Shown here: in pieces, positions 13,016-26,258 of the stretch
Layout: each line of letters starts with the position of its first letter
Position numbering within the stretch: the stretch's first letter is position 1
NCBI RefSeq assembly: GCF_041260155.1
Contig: NC_091933.1
Coordinates: forward strand, 5,551,001-5,615,000
Length of the DNA stretch: 64,000 nt
Direction: 5' to 3'
Source: Ptychodera flava
Lineage: Eukaryota; Hemichordata; Enteropneusta; Ptychoderidae
Position numbers and translations under genes: made by a program
The notes under the pieces: model-generated
Databases searched by the model: none
What the model was told of the DNA's origin: nothing
The model's input: only the letters and a program-made list of their open reading frames with translations

Positions 13016-16000
13016 AGAACGCGTACATGTGTAGTTTTCCAAGATTTTCTGATCAAGGCAGTGCTTCTGCTATGTAGTGTAATTCCATCGCTCTTCCCGT
13101 CTGCTTTTCACTTATGGTGATGATCTTGGTTCTTTTCCCCCCATGGGTTGAGATAAAAAAAAAATATTATTTCTGATGTCTGCGGGGAGCCAAGAGGGTT
13201 CCTCCTCCAAAGTGATTTCATTGAAGATGAGCACCCTCACTGCCCCAGTTGGTGTAGCTCATGAAGGAATATTGTTGGAAAATGTTTCATAACTTAGTTG
13301 AGTCATTCCATAGAAGGGATAACGTTTTTTGAGGCACATAAATCTTAGACTTTTTGACAGAAACAAAAATTTGTTTTTAATGTTCAATCAAAATATTGAA
13401 AATATAAAAAAATTGGCCGTTTGTTATGGAATTAAAGTTCTTTGTCAAATGTGCATACTAAACCTCAGTACTTGAAAAGTAAAGAGTATGCATACATCCC
13501 CCAAATTTATTACAAAATGTTTAGTCTGTTGAGATTACATTTTATTGACATGCCATCAATGAGTACATGAAAAAATTTGGTATTGTCTGTCTCTGCAGTG
13601 AACAAGTCCTTGCTTGCTCACATATAAAGCCATAAAACCCTTCATCATAGATTGATATTGCAATTATTGCCTGGCTTACAAAAATTTACAAGTTCCAGAC
13701 CTGTTCAGTCATGAAATATAATACTATCCATATCTGAAGTCATTAGAATGAGAATTAATTTGGTCACATGGCTTTCAAACATGCACGATTAACAAAATGG
13801 TAACTTAGGCCGATAACATCATTACAAATACTCTACGTACATACATACTACATAACACTCTGAGCACTACATTTGACCTGCACTAAATATCGTTGGCACA
13901 AAGTTGACAGAATAATTCTGCAGCCTTTTTCTCACGGATTTTTGTCAGGGTGTGTGGTCAGAGTGGTGGAATTAACTTCTCTTTTTGAGAGAAACTGTTT
14001 ATAATAATAGACATCTTATAGGTGGCAAAAGTTTTCTTTGTGTTCATTACTAATTGCTCCTTACAGGTAGCTGCAACAAGTTATACTATCATGTTATTTA
14101 TCTCTTTACAATGATGTGTTTTCTTTTATAACCAATGATCAGAAGCAGGAGACCATGTTGCCATGGTTTCTCTGAAATCGTATAGGGCAAACTCAAGTCC
14201 AGTCAGCTGGTGACAACTGTGTAATTTTGCGTGGACTTGTCTTCCAGCAAACCCCTTGTTTTGCATGAAATACCCTAGATTTCAAATGATTTGAACATGT
14301 TCCAGATGCTGTAGGGTTTAATTCTGTCATGGAATATTATGGGCCATCATGTGAATTTCCAATTTCCCACGAGTTTTAGCAGTATATATCAAGAACATGA
14401 ATAGCAGTTATGTACTCTTGTTTGAGCTTTTGTTTTTGTTTGGGTGGGTTTGTTCCTAGGTAAAAGGAGGTAGATACTGCATTGAGTGTGTCGAGGTAGT
14501 CCGTAGTCTTGTAGTGTTTAACATTGTTAACTTTTGAAAAGGAAAATTATCACTGTAGTTGGGGTTACTGACTTGCATACGAATTAATTTGCATTGCACC
14601 AAGTCAACAGCATAGCATAGTAATATTACAATGCAATCAAACTGAAACATAGGCATTTTTTGTTCTTGAGAGGAAGTAATTAATGATTAACTTATACTGA
14701 AGTAAACCTTTTCAGTATCTACAAAGCTGAGAAATTGCCATCCACCCATTTATAGTTGCATTTTGAAGTCCAAAAATCTCACAGGCCCATTAAATAGAGA
14801 TGTGATAAAAAAATTGAAATTTATAAGAAAACCCTTTATTTTAATATCGATAATATCATGAATTTCAGTTGGTTACTCTGAAAAATTACCATTTACAATT
14901 CTGAACTTGATTTTTGTTGATTAAAAGATATTTTTTTCAGATGTTCACTATTGAATGTTATGTATCAAGATTTTCTAGATTGTACTTGTGAGTTGCTTGA
15001 AGACGTTGAGTTAATTGGAACAAAGTGTTGTAACTTGCAGAGGAATTTGGAGGGAGAGGTATGAAAGCTTACTAACAGGCTCTCAACATATCTCAAATTT
15101 ACCCAGCTGGAACTTGTTCATACCAGTGGAACTGTACAGAGAATGACATCGTGGCCAGTCTCTGGGCATAATATTATAGACTCCACATGTGATACGCTAT
15201 TCAACTTCTCACTGGTAATGGACTGCAGTTCTTGAGAATTTAAATGACGCCAAACACTTTTCAATAACATCATTTCACCCAGTTGTAACTACAAAATATC
15301 TGGTTCATAACTGAATTGCATAATTTCTGTGTTCCAAAATTCAGACGTTGGCATTAAGGATATCGGACAGCCATGATTAAGGACATTATCTTGCAACAGA
15401 ATGGACCCAGGGAGGTATTTGGAAGAGCAATTTCACTTAGCTACACCCAATCAATGCAGGGCAAATAGACCTTTATTCAAGAGGTTCAAAATAACAACAC
15501 CCCTACCCTACCCATGAATCTGCAAGTTCAACACAATATTTTAGTCTTTCAGCACTCTCTGAAAAATTAAAACTTATCGGATCGCAATCCTGTGGTCAGA
15601 TTGATACCAGGGTTTTTAGGTACAGCTAGATCAATTTATTTTGTTATACATTCGTATAGTACGTAATATTTTTACAGGTATTAGTTTTTATGATACTTGA
15701 AGTACTGCAGGCCATTATTTTGGCTATTATATTGGCAAGGTGACAAAGTAACAACTGTTCACATGTTAAATAGTAAAATGAGATGTAAAATTCCATAGGT
15801 GGTGTATCAAGATACATTTTGATCCTCCCATGTAAGGCAAAGCTCTTATTCTGTATATTTTTCCCATTATTACTAAGAAATATATGCCCCTGTCCTTACT
15901 TGTAGCTAAAGAAAATTGTCATTTTAGACTGTCAGTCTGTAAGGGGACATAGGCGTGCAAGTGCTGGTATGAGGAGGTGCAGAGGATGGGATATTATTTG

Positions 16001-17350
16001 CCAGGTATTTTCCTCCTTGGAATTCATTCAGACTCTGCTTTACTGGCAGCGTCTTTTACATCAACAGACAATGGCTGAAAAATGAGGTGGCGATACTCGG
16101 TTGAACGTCGGTTTAACAACCGCAACTGAGGGTCAGTTGCCACGCAGTACGTAAGATGGAGCATAGTTTAGGCAAAAAAACACCACATTTTCAACACTTG
16201 TTTACTTGTTTAGGCCAGAAATACTGATGATTGTATTTAAGTTGAAGCTAAAACATTTCAGGATGTGATTTTAGGAACAAGATATTACAGATGTATATGC
16301 AATCAGTGTATGCAATCAACTGTGTTATTTGCAATCATAGGCACCATACAACTGGTGTTTCAAAACCCTGTTGAAGTAAATTTCAGGACATTAACATTCT
16401 CGCAGAATGAGCCAATCTCAACTTCAGCAGGTCAAAAAAGCAAGATTAAACAGTTTCCCTAATTAAGCTAATTTCAAAGAAAGGGAAATTGATGGTATCA
16501 CAAACTTCGGCATTCAGTTGATTGCATGACTCTGTTTACCAGAACCAAATGACATCCAGAAATAATGGTAGCAAAACATTCCCCTGTAAGGACCAGAATA
16601 AAAAACTTCCAAAGCTCTTTCTGTACAACAAATATTTCAAAATTAGGTTGTCTTTCCTTTGATGTTACTAGTAAGATGGCATTGCTATAGTGCAAATTTA
16701 TCTGATCAATATTTATATATTACAACCAAAATAAGAAAATTTGTCAATGTTGGATGTTCAAAATTACAAGTTTTGTGATTTGCACGGCCAGCTTTGACAA
16801 GTTTTGTCATTTTGGTGGTGAAATGAAGCAAACGTGTACATATTAAGGAGTTCCTACTCTTCGTTTTCGTGATGCTAAGAATATTTAATCTGTTTCCAAA
16901 GATCTTTCTCAAGTGTATACTTTGACATATATTGAAAAATGTACCCATATTTATAATGGGTTGTATTTATATTATATTAAAGAAACATAGTCTTAAACAG
17001 GTTTTCTGCAATCGATACTCCCCCAAGCTATTTTTTCATTTTTCTTGTTTGTAATTTGGCCACAGTGCCAGAACTGTTGAAGTGTTATTTTTGTTTGACA
17101 TGTTCAAGGTAGTTATTTTGCACATATTTGAAATTTGTTGACGCATTATGATGATAATGAGCAATCAATGCAACTAGAATAATGACTATCAGTCTAGGAT
17201 GATTTTGGTATACACTAGCTAGTACCACATTGTCAAGACATTGTCAGTTTTGTCATACTTGAAATTCACTTCTGTCAAAAGATCAGCTTGCAATGTCATT
17301 TTGTATCCAGACAACACAATTTGTCATCTCTGAATAAAAATGAGTACATG
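13016..17350 (+). other. Probable long 3' UTR and 3' flank of the SLC6 gene
   Basis: AT-rich sequence follows the stop codon at 13013-13015 with no recognisable exon or repeat. The first good AATAAA that I see is at 17333-17338, followed by a GT/T-rich segment. A 3' UTR of about 4.3 kb is therefore possible. AT-rich variant signals such as ATTAAA near 16975 occur earlier, so a shorter UTR is equally possible. Confidence 0.35.
17333..17338 (+). terminator. Candidate polyadenylation signal AATAAA
   Basis: A canonical hexamer followed within about 30 nt by a GTCAGTGTTGTCC/T-rich stretch. It is only a positional candidate for the SLC6 transcript end. Confidence 0.3.
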
Positions 17351-18410
17351 AACATCTGTCAGTGTTGTCCACTTTTTTATTTGAGATTATGGCCTATGTT
17401 AGCCTAGACCCTATTTCCTTGCTTGTACCTCAGACCATGGGAGCCAACGCAAAGAAATAGGATCTTAGGCTACGCATATGTGGGCTCACAATCTCGCAAC
17501 CAACACAAGAAATACTAAGGATGGTTTTCTCATTTAATGCTGTCAATCACAATATGATCAAAGTTTGGCTTCAGGGATGATGAAAAACAGTACCAGATTT
17601 CATGTGGAAATGTCGCCATTTTCACCCAATTTCAATCAGATTAAGTTGTTAATACAATGTATAGTCTTTGTGACTCCAGAAGTTTGGACTTGGGTCACAT
17701 CCATGGGTCACTGAATTCCTGCTCTGGTTCAGTTGGTTCCACCAAAAGTTTCATTATTCTACTCTTACATAAGTACCTAACTGCTGCTCAATGGTGAAGA
17801 ATAGGCCTTTCATTTACTATTTGAAAGACTGCAAAGACAATACTCTGTACATTATTACTGTGCAATGCCAAGGGTCTTTGCGACAACCATGTGAAGTTAG
17901 CACATGTGGTTGGCACAAACTCTGAACATCACGCAGGAATACAGTGCAGTCGGATACGTACATATAGAATATAATTACAAAAATACTTTCTATCAACGAT
18001 GCTCGTATTAAATTATAAAATTTATTAATAAACAATTCTACACGTTCATTTTGACTAATAGTGCGTTCTGACCCTGTGCACTGAGATCCAAGTAAAGTCA
18101 TCATTCGCCATTAACCTTTAATCATCAACGTATTCATGGTATTCCGCCATGGGCGTGGGTGTGTCCAATCTATTCAACAAGAAACAAACAATTTTAAACA
18201 TCTCCGGAATGCAACGGAAATGTGCCCCTCTGGTTCTGAGTGATTTGCATATGACCTTCCTGTATTGCTTTAGTATATGATTCGCCGCCGCGCTCAGGTG
18301 GCCCGGATGAAAGTGCCAGCGTACAGCGTCCTTGCAAGTTGCGTCCTGTGCATATGTTTATGTGTAACGTCATGTAGTATCCCTCTATCTCCAACAACAA
18401 GTATATGGTT

Positions 18411-18489
18411 TTTACACAGACTGTATTGTACATCAACCACTATAAGTCATACTTATATACTGATTGATGTACAATACAGTCTATGTAAA
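18411..18489. repeat. Hairpin with 26-nt arms and 27-nt loop
   Basis: The left arm (18411-18436) and right arm (18464-18489) are reverse complements except for one mismatch, around the shared core AGACTGTATTGTACATCAA. The shape would suit either a very small foldback element or a microRNA-like precursor. No expression evidence is available. Confidence 0.85.
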
Positions 18490-18850
18490 TTTTTCGCCGT
18501 TTGTCACCTCTTGGTGCGCAGGAACCGCGTAGCCCTGCGCGTACGATGATGTGTGTTCCAGTATCCCCGGCATGCCCGGCGGAGCGCTGTCAACTACGGC
18601 AGTGCCTGTGACTTGTTGGGGGTGGTCACTCTATTTTTAACAGTTGGAGTAGGGTAGGGGTAATCGAGGTCACCTGGTGGCACCGTTACGACACGACCCT
18701 TCGCGATTCTTTTGTGTGGGACCGCCCAAGTCGATAGTCGAGTCTCGCTCTCCAGACCTTGTAGCTTTGCTCCTCCAGGGCCGTATGTCTATCTCTACCG
18801 CCAGCGGCGCACTTTAACAGATCACAGGTGCTGGCAGCGTTGATTTGATA

Positions 18851-18926
18851 CACAGGTGAGTTGCCAGTGAGGTATATACAAAGACATTCACTGCGTATAC
18901 CACACTGGCAATTGCAGGCACCTGTG
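18851..18926. repeat. Imperfect inverted repeat
   Basis: The arms CACAGGTG...TTGCCAGTGAGGTATA (18851-18878) and its reverse-complement counterpart (18893-18926) pair with a 6-nt insertion in the right arm. It is probably a small foldback element. Confidence 0.75.
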
Positions 18927-19554
18927 GGACGTACTGCCCCTGATATTGGGAAAAAAGCTACATGATAGTTTAATCTGCCCTGGAATGCTCACCACTTCCC
19001 CAAAGACATTTACAAAGAAAACCCGAGATGCGATTCATTCAAATATCAGTAACATTCAGTAGTCATGGTAGTACAGGCCTACTGTATGTGGTGTGAGGGT
19101 ACCGCTCCTGATGCTGAGGCCGATGCGGAGGCCAGCAAGAAATAGTATAATACGGTCGTTGGTGGCGACAGACAAGAGTCCCCGTGTCAGTGGAACGAAG
19201 TCCATGCAATGATGTCAGAATTTTTCCCAGAATTTCATCACCAGTAGCGGTTGGTTGGATGGTAAATTTAGGAAAAATGGTTGTTTCAAACAATTTTAAT
19301 CGAATACAATTGCTGTTTATGAGTCGTGGTCCTCAGTTTTTCGAAAATAGCCGCAACTCCTCTAGATGAATTGCATTTTAAAGACAGAAGATTTTCTAAT
19401 CAAAGTTGAAGTTGTTGATGTTGTTGACATGTATTAAATGACAAACAGCACTTCTACAGAAAATTATCTTTTGTATGACCTTTAACTTGTACATTTGAAA
19501 TGGGAAGACTAATAGGAGTAGGCCTATAGCCAACGGTTTGTTCTGGTTTTAGAG

Positions 19555-19907
19555 TTAAGGTATCAAGAATGCGCCTCGGACCTCCAAACTTATACAATAC
19601 CGTTTTGGTCAACAACTTTTCGAACTCGTTTTGAAGCTCAAGGAGTAAATAGTTTTTACAGGCTTATTTTTGTGAAAATCGAAAATTTTAATTTTCCGCC
19701 TGGGAGGTAACACAGGAAAAGAGGCCATTTTGAATTTCAAATATCGGTTGATATAAAGTAATTTGTTTCCATAGTTACCAACATTTGCAGGGTGACTCGA
19801 TTGAAATTCTTGATTTTGAAAGACATTGGTCAAAAGTTACCTCGAGGAAAGTTTGTTCAGGTAGCGATTCAGGTTTATTGACAATTTTGAGGCGTGTACT
19901 GCCTTAA
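19555..19907. mobile_element. TTAA-flanked MITE, family 1, copy B
   Basis: TTAA at 19555-19558 and 19904-19907, with GGTA...ATGCGCCTC-type termini and the family body blocks, including GCCATTTTGAATTTC. It abuts copy C and shares the central TTAA with it. Confidence 0.85.
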
Positions 19908-20263
19908 GGTAATATGCACCTCGAAAGTGAAAGACTTAAACTTTTGCTCTAACTTTCCTCAAGGAATCTTTCAATCATTCTCTTTCAAAATCAAGAATAA
20001 AAATAAGGGGTCACCGTGCAAATTTTGGTACTAGAGAAACAAATTACCAAAGATTTACCGATATTAGAAATTCAAAATGGCCGCTATCCCTGTGTAAACT
20101 CTATGGAGAAAAATAAAAATTTTCGAATTTCAAAAACCTGAGCCGGTGAAAAGTTTTCTTTCACCAAGAGCTTTAAAATGAACCCCAACATGTGGTATAT
20201 TAGAAGAGAACTGTAAAAGTTTGAGAGTCCGAATGTCTGTCCCCGAGGTGCGTTCTACCTTAA
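19904..20263. mobile_element. TTAA-flanked MITE, family 1, copy C
   Basis: It lies opposite in orientation to copy B. It begins TTAAGGTAATATGCACCTCG and ends in CTACCTTAA (TTAA at 20260-20263). The body includes the AAAGTGAAAGACTTAAACTT and TTCAAAATGGCCG blocks found in copy D. It has no coding capacity. Confidence 0.88.
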
Positions 20264-21460
20264 GTGAAGGACCACTGATTATCACATATTTGCAATCTGC
20301 TATTACCAAGCATCGTTAAAAGAAAACTGTAACTTTGAACAAAAGAATATTTAGGTTTAATGCTCTTTTATCACCTAGATTGAACTTGTTGTATATTTCC
20401 GGGGTTTCGGATTCCAAAGGAAATTAAAATGTTCTGGAATTTATGGTAATTTTTCCAATTCAATGAAAAATATGGAAAAATCGACCGCCAAACCGATAAT
20501 TTTGTAAATGAAGACCAAGTTTATAGTTAAATGATGTTCGAAGCACGCAATTTCATTCCTTTGTATCGATTGTGTGTTATTTGCTAACAGGGCTTCTTTT
20601 GTGCTCAGATCTTAAAGCAGTATTGTATTGTATTACTATTCGAAACTTAATACATATGAGTGACCTTGACAAAGAAATCTTCCAGTGAAACAACTTCGAG
20701 ACAAGAATCGTGGCAATGCAAAGGAACCCTCTAAAGAAGTATGGTTACGTAATATTTCTATATTTTTTAGAAATTACTCGACTGGGCTTACCGAAGTATG
20801 TTATCGCGCAATAAGGTTGTATTGTTGTTGTTTATAGCGTGTTTAAAACAGTGTAAATACGATTGGAACTAAAGGTGCCTATAGCTGAATGTTGCAATAT
20901 TACAAATTACTCATGAAAAAAGTGTGTAACTTATAAATCAAAAGCAGATGAGCTTACATTTGCTGATTAAACCGACATTACTTCACTATCCAATTAGCCC
21001 AAATTAGTTCCAATCGTCTTTGTAGGAGACAGTTGAAAATTTTATATTTCCACTGTTTTTGTTCTAGAAATCATGTACTTTTTCGTCTTCATCCTATCAG
21101 TCTTAGCGCATCACAACGCATTGTGTGCAATACAATACCCAGTGTCATTAATAACACGGGACATAAAGCACATGAGGGTAACGTTGAAAAGTTAAACACT
21201 AGGAGATTCCTTGTGATATTTGGAGTAGAATAAGAAAGTTTCACTCACAAAGGTATGGCGTGATTTATCATTAAACTTTAACGTGGAATAAACAAACGTC
21301 AACAGTAGACCAGTAAGTTGTTTTACTATAATCACAAAAGCGTTTTTTTGTGTGACATCGACCCCTTCACCTACTTATCAGTAATGTTTCTTCACATTTT
21401 ATTCTGTAGATTTCCCTTTCACAGATCACTTACAAAGTGGCGCAGATATGATTTTTGTAA

Positions 21461-21574
21461 GGTACCTTGCTGCGGATCCATAGCCCTACCACTCCCTTTG
21501 CTGGTTGTGTTGGGGGAGTGGACACAACCAGCATAGGGAGGGGTAGGGCTACGGATCCGCAGCAACAAGGTACC
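21461..21574. repeat. Hairpin with ~50-bp arms bounded by GGTACC
   Basis: The left arm is 21461-21510 and the right arm 21522-21574. Both begin GGTACCTTG and share CTGCGGATCC and TAGCCCTACC in order, with one 3-nt indel and a few substitutions. The spacer is only 11 bp. The apparent open frames on both strands are a by-product of the palindrome. Confidence 0.9.
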
Positions 21575-22976
21575 CTGCAAGGTTCGATGAATGTAAAGTC
21601 TTGCTTGCCTATTATTATCTGCAATGCTAACATTAGCCATTTGTTTAAAAGTACGTGTGGACTTGCACAATGGATTGAAATGCGCGCGACTCTCTATAAA
21701 TAAGACAAGACACCCCTGTAACAGTTTCGTTGTCCATTAGCTGCTTCGTCGTGTGGGGTAACATCGCTTTATGAGACTGGTCAGTTATAATAACAGTCAT
21801 CCATTAAAGCCATTGTGTGCATTGTTGCTATAATTAGATTTAGGTCGCGGGACAACAAAACAGTATCTTTGCATCGAATAGTTGCTAGTCATTGGCATGC
21901 ATGCGCGTCGTTGCCAAATGTTAACGTGTCGTCATTGGCAAAAAAATACAGGTATACGACAGGTATAGTATCATATTAACGAGGGATAAATGAATTCTAC
22001 CGAACATAGAGAGACTCAAATCTATCTTTAGGTAAAAGTTTTTACGACGTTGAAGGGGAACTTACAGTGTGTTTCAATTTGTTACGACGACCCAGTGTAT
22101 GAGACGAACACGATGCATGTACAAAATAAATGACTGGGGTAGCCTAGAAACAAGAAATACGGTAGACGGTAGATTTATCCTACTCTTTGTTCTTGTGTCT
22201 TTTAAGGTTCAAGACTCTTCGTCAATGCAAGCGTTGCAGTGACAGTCAATACATCTCTTCAAAGTCCCCACTTGACTTATGCTCGATGTGCACTGACCGC
22301 CAAGCGAATTTGATCATCAACCCCTGCTGTATGACTCCTCTTTCATCGGGCAAGAGTTATTCTGTCGGTATCCATTTACCCTGCTGTTTGCTGTTTCTGA
22401 TTTCTTTCAAGTGAATTACGATCACTGACTCTTGTTCTTGAAACATTTATTGTCAAATTCAGTTGAGTTTGAGCAATTTCGCGAGACTAAAGCGCGCGAC
22501 CTATCGGCAGCGGAAAAAAATTCGTTTGAAGTCTAACTTGAAAGGCTCGTTAAGGTGTAGCTAGCCAATACTATCGTCACGATTGGTTGGGGGTTGAGAA
22601 GAGTCAATTGTACCAGCGAACAAAGAAAATGAACAAAGCTCACCAAAAATCTGGTTTAGAAGTTTGTGAGTCTAAATATAACTTGTACACATTAGATCAA
22701 AACATATTGTCAAGCGAATATGTTACTCGGAAGAGGGAAACAAAAAGGGAAAATCCCGCCGGAAAATTTATCCCCATTCCTGACCAAAAATGTCAGTAGT
22801 CATCGCCCATGCATTGAGTACACGCAGTGAAGACGTACACATTACATGAACTTTTGTGACCTCAGATTAAAATTGACCCGGATGTAAAGTTTTCCAAAGA
22901 AATGGTCGTATAGCCGAGACGACTTAATTGTTTTCGAGTCGAGTTGCAAAATCTTGGGTCATTTTTGGATACGCGA

Positions 22977-22982
22977 TATATA
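22977..22982 (+). promoter_or_regulatory. Candidate TATA box
   Basis: TATATA lies 73 bp upstream of the ATG at 23050. That distance would suit a short 5' UTR. No other core element was identified, so this is positional inference. Confidence 0.35.
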
Positions 22983-23049
22983 CATCGCCGTTCCAGTATT
23001 CGTTGCAGAGTCTTGACTACTAGCGCAAACTCCCTTTTCGCCTTCTGCG

Positions 23050-26000
23050 ATGTCGGCAATGGGGTGGCTCCAGTGCATCCTGATTGCCTGTGCGACGACT
23101 GTCGTATGTGAAGACGACATGGTGGGTTACTTCAAAAGGCGCGTACCAAGAAGTAATCACGACACTGTGAACATTACAGACGCTATGAACGCTACAACAA
23201 ACAATGTGACAGAACAGTCAGACGTCGCGACCGGTACGACATTGATGACGAACACCGATGACATGGATACACAGGTATGGACATCGTTCTGTCGATATTT
23301 ACTGAAACAACACAACAGTGTCTGATCTGTTGAAGCAATACTTTAATAACTGTAAACAGGTGTAAACAACTATTTCAGACACGAAAATGCATCGATTTTC
23401 GAAAAAGTGCAAAACTGTAGTAACTTTCAAAGTTCACGGGCAAAGAAAATCGAAGCAAACTTGCAAATAAACACAGAAAAAAACACTTGAAAATTTGACT
23501 TCGTGAAGTTGAAGTCTACAAGATACAATTTTCCTTTATGGCATATCTATGGATGTTTTAAATTCTGCACAAGTAGCTTTTTTAGTATTTCCCATGCCAC
23601 AGATGGTAACTCCAACGTAATTAATTTAAATGATGTGGTGTCATAGCAAATTCCTTTGTAAAACCCTCTAGAGTTTGTGGACGATACGGAAACGGAAATG
23701 AATTCACGAACCCCTTTTACTTGATGTATTGCATTAAGAGTCCTGCAGAGACGAAACAAGACATGAGTTCAAATGTCCATTTAAACTGAGAGATCACAGA
23801 ATTCCGAGAGATGACAAAGATATGTGTGCCCCCTAATTCCCTTACCTTGACGCTAGCCACCCACCAGGGATATGTATATGTGTTTATTCGACATTGTTGG
23901 GGGCTGATGCTCTGCCGGGTCTTTCGGGTCGGTATTTATTTATTCACAAAATTGTTAAAAGTATAAGACCAGCCTAGATTGTCACAAGAAGATAAGACAA
24001 CGATTCGTCACTTCTTTCATCCGGATCAAAATTCGCGAGTGACCAGGGGAAGTCATGTAATCCTTATGTTAAAACTTACCATCGCTTGCGAGGATAATAT
24101 AGATAATATAGATGACTTTGTTATTGGAAGGTTACGTTTGGACAGCAGATCGGCTCAAGGAATGGTAACTATAACTTTGAAACCATGTTAAACTTTAAAT
24201 TTTTATATTCTTCTCCAAATATAAATTACCAGCATTGTATTACATAACGCATGATGTACAAGATGCTATGTTACTGTTTACGAAAAGAATTCTCGTCCGT
24301 ATTCAGACAATATTACACACAGACAGGCCATGTTTTCTTGACGAGTGCAAGTCGAAAAGAATTTCAACACGTACAGCTGTGGAGTTTATTTTATACATGC
24401 CTTACTCTCTGTCCACATCGAAATATGCGGTCCAAAGCAATGCCAATGAAATATCGCCGATTCACCCATGAGTCATTAACTTTAAAATCTATCGACGAAA
24501 GCTAAAATATGCCGTCTCTGTGCCGTTTATCCCTAGAACAATTTGTTGAACGGTGGGGGAATCAACATTTTTACGCTCACGGATAAAGTTACGGAAGAAG
24601 TAGAAAGCTTGTTTACGTCGATTTGAAATCATTCAAGCGGTCAAGAGGTCTACCCTAAGGCAGGGCAGAATGTAAGAATACATCACCTCCCGCGTAGACC
24701 AATCATTCTGTAATTTCACCCTGTCAGAAATTTCCGCGTTCCTTCTCGGACAGATGTTCACTGCACATACTCTGTTGCAACGGCTGGGTTTTAGGCCGTA
24801 TTTCATTTCGCGCAGTAAACGCTTTGGTGGAAAAAAGAGTAACAAAATTAGAGTGGAGATCTCTGATCCTAGTGGTGGCAGCATTGAAATCAATCGTGAC
24901 AAAACTAACGTTTAAATTTATCATTTACAGTTGTTACCTCCAGGTGACATTCCTTTTATGAGATACCCAGTGCATTCGCAAAATTGTGAAATCTGAACTC
25001 GCAAATTTTTGTACATTTAAAGTTCACTCAAACAATAAATTTGGTAAAATATTACCTCTGCTATAGTATTGCTATTAACAAGGTCAGAAATACCAAAACA
25101 TTCGTATGCATCGAAGCAACGTGTCAGTTTTGTGGTTTAATCATGGAAAGTGGTCTATAGTCTAACTTGGTTAAATGATTCCTAGTTCGAATTCCCAGAT
25201 ATTGTTCAAAACATAATAAACTGTGCAACCGTGATTTCAAAATTTTACATATTTCCTGTCATCGTGTAAGAAAAATCGAAGTCCAGAGTGACCGATACCA
25301 ACCGACAAAGTCTGACTCGTATAAAGCTTCTTTTCAACAATAATAGTAAAATATAGTATTCGAATTCTCATTTTATTTGAAAGGTAGATTGCAACTCGAG
25401 GTCATTTGGACTCTGATATTTTGACAATGCCTTTCTGTTCTACCTAATGTATGGATTCATTTTAAAGGTTAAAGAGTAAAAAAAGTTTTCACAGTCACTG
25501 TTTTGTGCAAACCGAAATTTCATTTTCTTAAAAAGACTTTACGTGCCCGGGGCTTGCGGCCATTTCATTTAAAGTGTTGGTAAATATTAGTTTATTTGAA
25601 TCTCTATTACCAAATTTTGTCTTGTCTTTATTCTTGATTTGGAAAGGCAATTCTTTAAGTCTAGCAATTTCAAGCCGAGGGAACGATAACACTTCAAATC
25701 CTTGGCGCGTAAAATCTTAAAAATCGTTCCTCCGTCTGTCTGTTGATGCATCAACTGTTTATTTTATTAAAACAGGTATTCACGATATCGTTGACAACAG
25801 ACAATGACGAGGATGAGGACACCACGACAACGGAGCCTGCTCTCTCCACCAAGATAATCATAACTATGGCAGTATGGGGAGCAGTCATCACCACCATCAT
25901 TGTCTTCCTCTCCATATACGTATCATGCGTTAAAAGACGCCGACCGAAAGAGTCTGGGTCGGAAACACAAGTCGACGACACCAGGCACGAAAGCATCGAC

Positions 26001-26258
26001 GGCTTCGTTCCTAGGGTTTCAAACCCGTACAGGGATATTATTCCGCAGCAGACCTTGTCAGAGGCGTGGCAGCAGAGCGAGGATGATGTCGCTCACTTGA
26101 ACCCACAGCAGAGCACGCAGATGGGCATTGACAATCCGACAATGACAAGTGATGCCATTTATGATCGCCATCTTCCCGATCTTCAAAACCAAGACTTGTT
26201 TCACGGTGAAACGGATTATGCAGATGCCACTACGACATCATATCAAGAATATCAATGA
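23050..26258 (+). CDS. Type I single-pass membrane protein of unknown function with CLCA-tail-like motif, 2 exons
   Basis: Exons 23050-23274 and 25776-26258 join in phase 0 (CAG|GTATGG donor, TAAAACAG acceptor) to give 235 residues. Residues 1-20 look like a signal peptide ending in VVC. The ectodomain (about 21-100) is Thr/Asn/Asp-rich, with N-glycosylation sequons at N41, N47 and N52 and an acidic DNDEDED stretch. A hydrophobic segment at about 101-125 is followed by KRRRP, a stop-transfer signal, then a polar tail of about 110 residues. The tail contains DAIYDRHLPDL (201-211), closely matching DDIYDRRLP in the tail of the neighbouring CLCA gene; both proteins also have a Thr/acidic linker before the TM. 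I do not recognise a named family. An additional in-frame exon inside the 2.5 kb intron cannot be excluded. Function is unknown; derivation from a CLCA C-terminus is inference. Confidence 0.7.
25377..25720. mobile_element. Diverged TTAA MITE, family 1, copy F
   Basis: It keeps the family order: GGTAGATTGCAACTCGAG, then TTCATTTTAAAGG, a GGCCATTT block, TTTATTCTTGATTT..GAAAG, and a GGCGCGTA..CTTAA end. The left flank is TTGA rather than TTAA. It ends 55 nt before exon 2 of the small membrane protein gene. Confidence 0.55.

Larger units (their letters stand above)
17351..23049. other. Intergenic region between the SLC6 gene and the small membrane protein gene
   Basis: No exon with a convincing protein match is visible. 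The region holds three hairpin-type inverted repeats (18411, 18851, 21461) and two abutting TTAA MITEs (19555-20263). The remaining open frames are short and show no domain, signal peptide or conserved motif. Confidence 0.6.

Noticed and set aside
21419..21703. Similar short frames on both strands
   Set aside because: Mirror images caused by the GGTACC hairpin.
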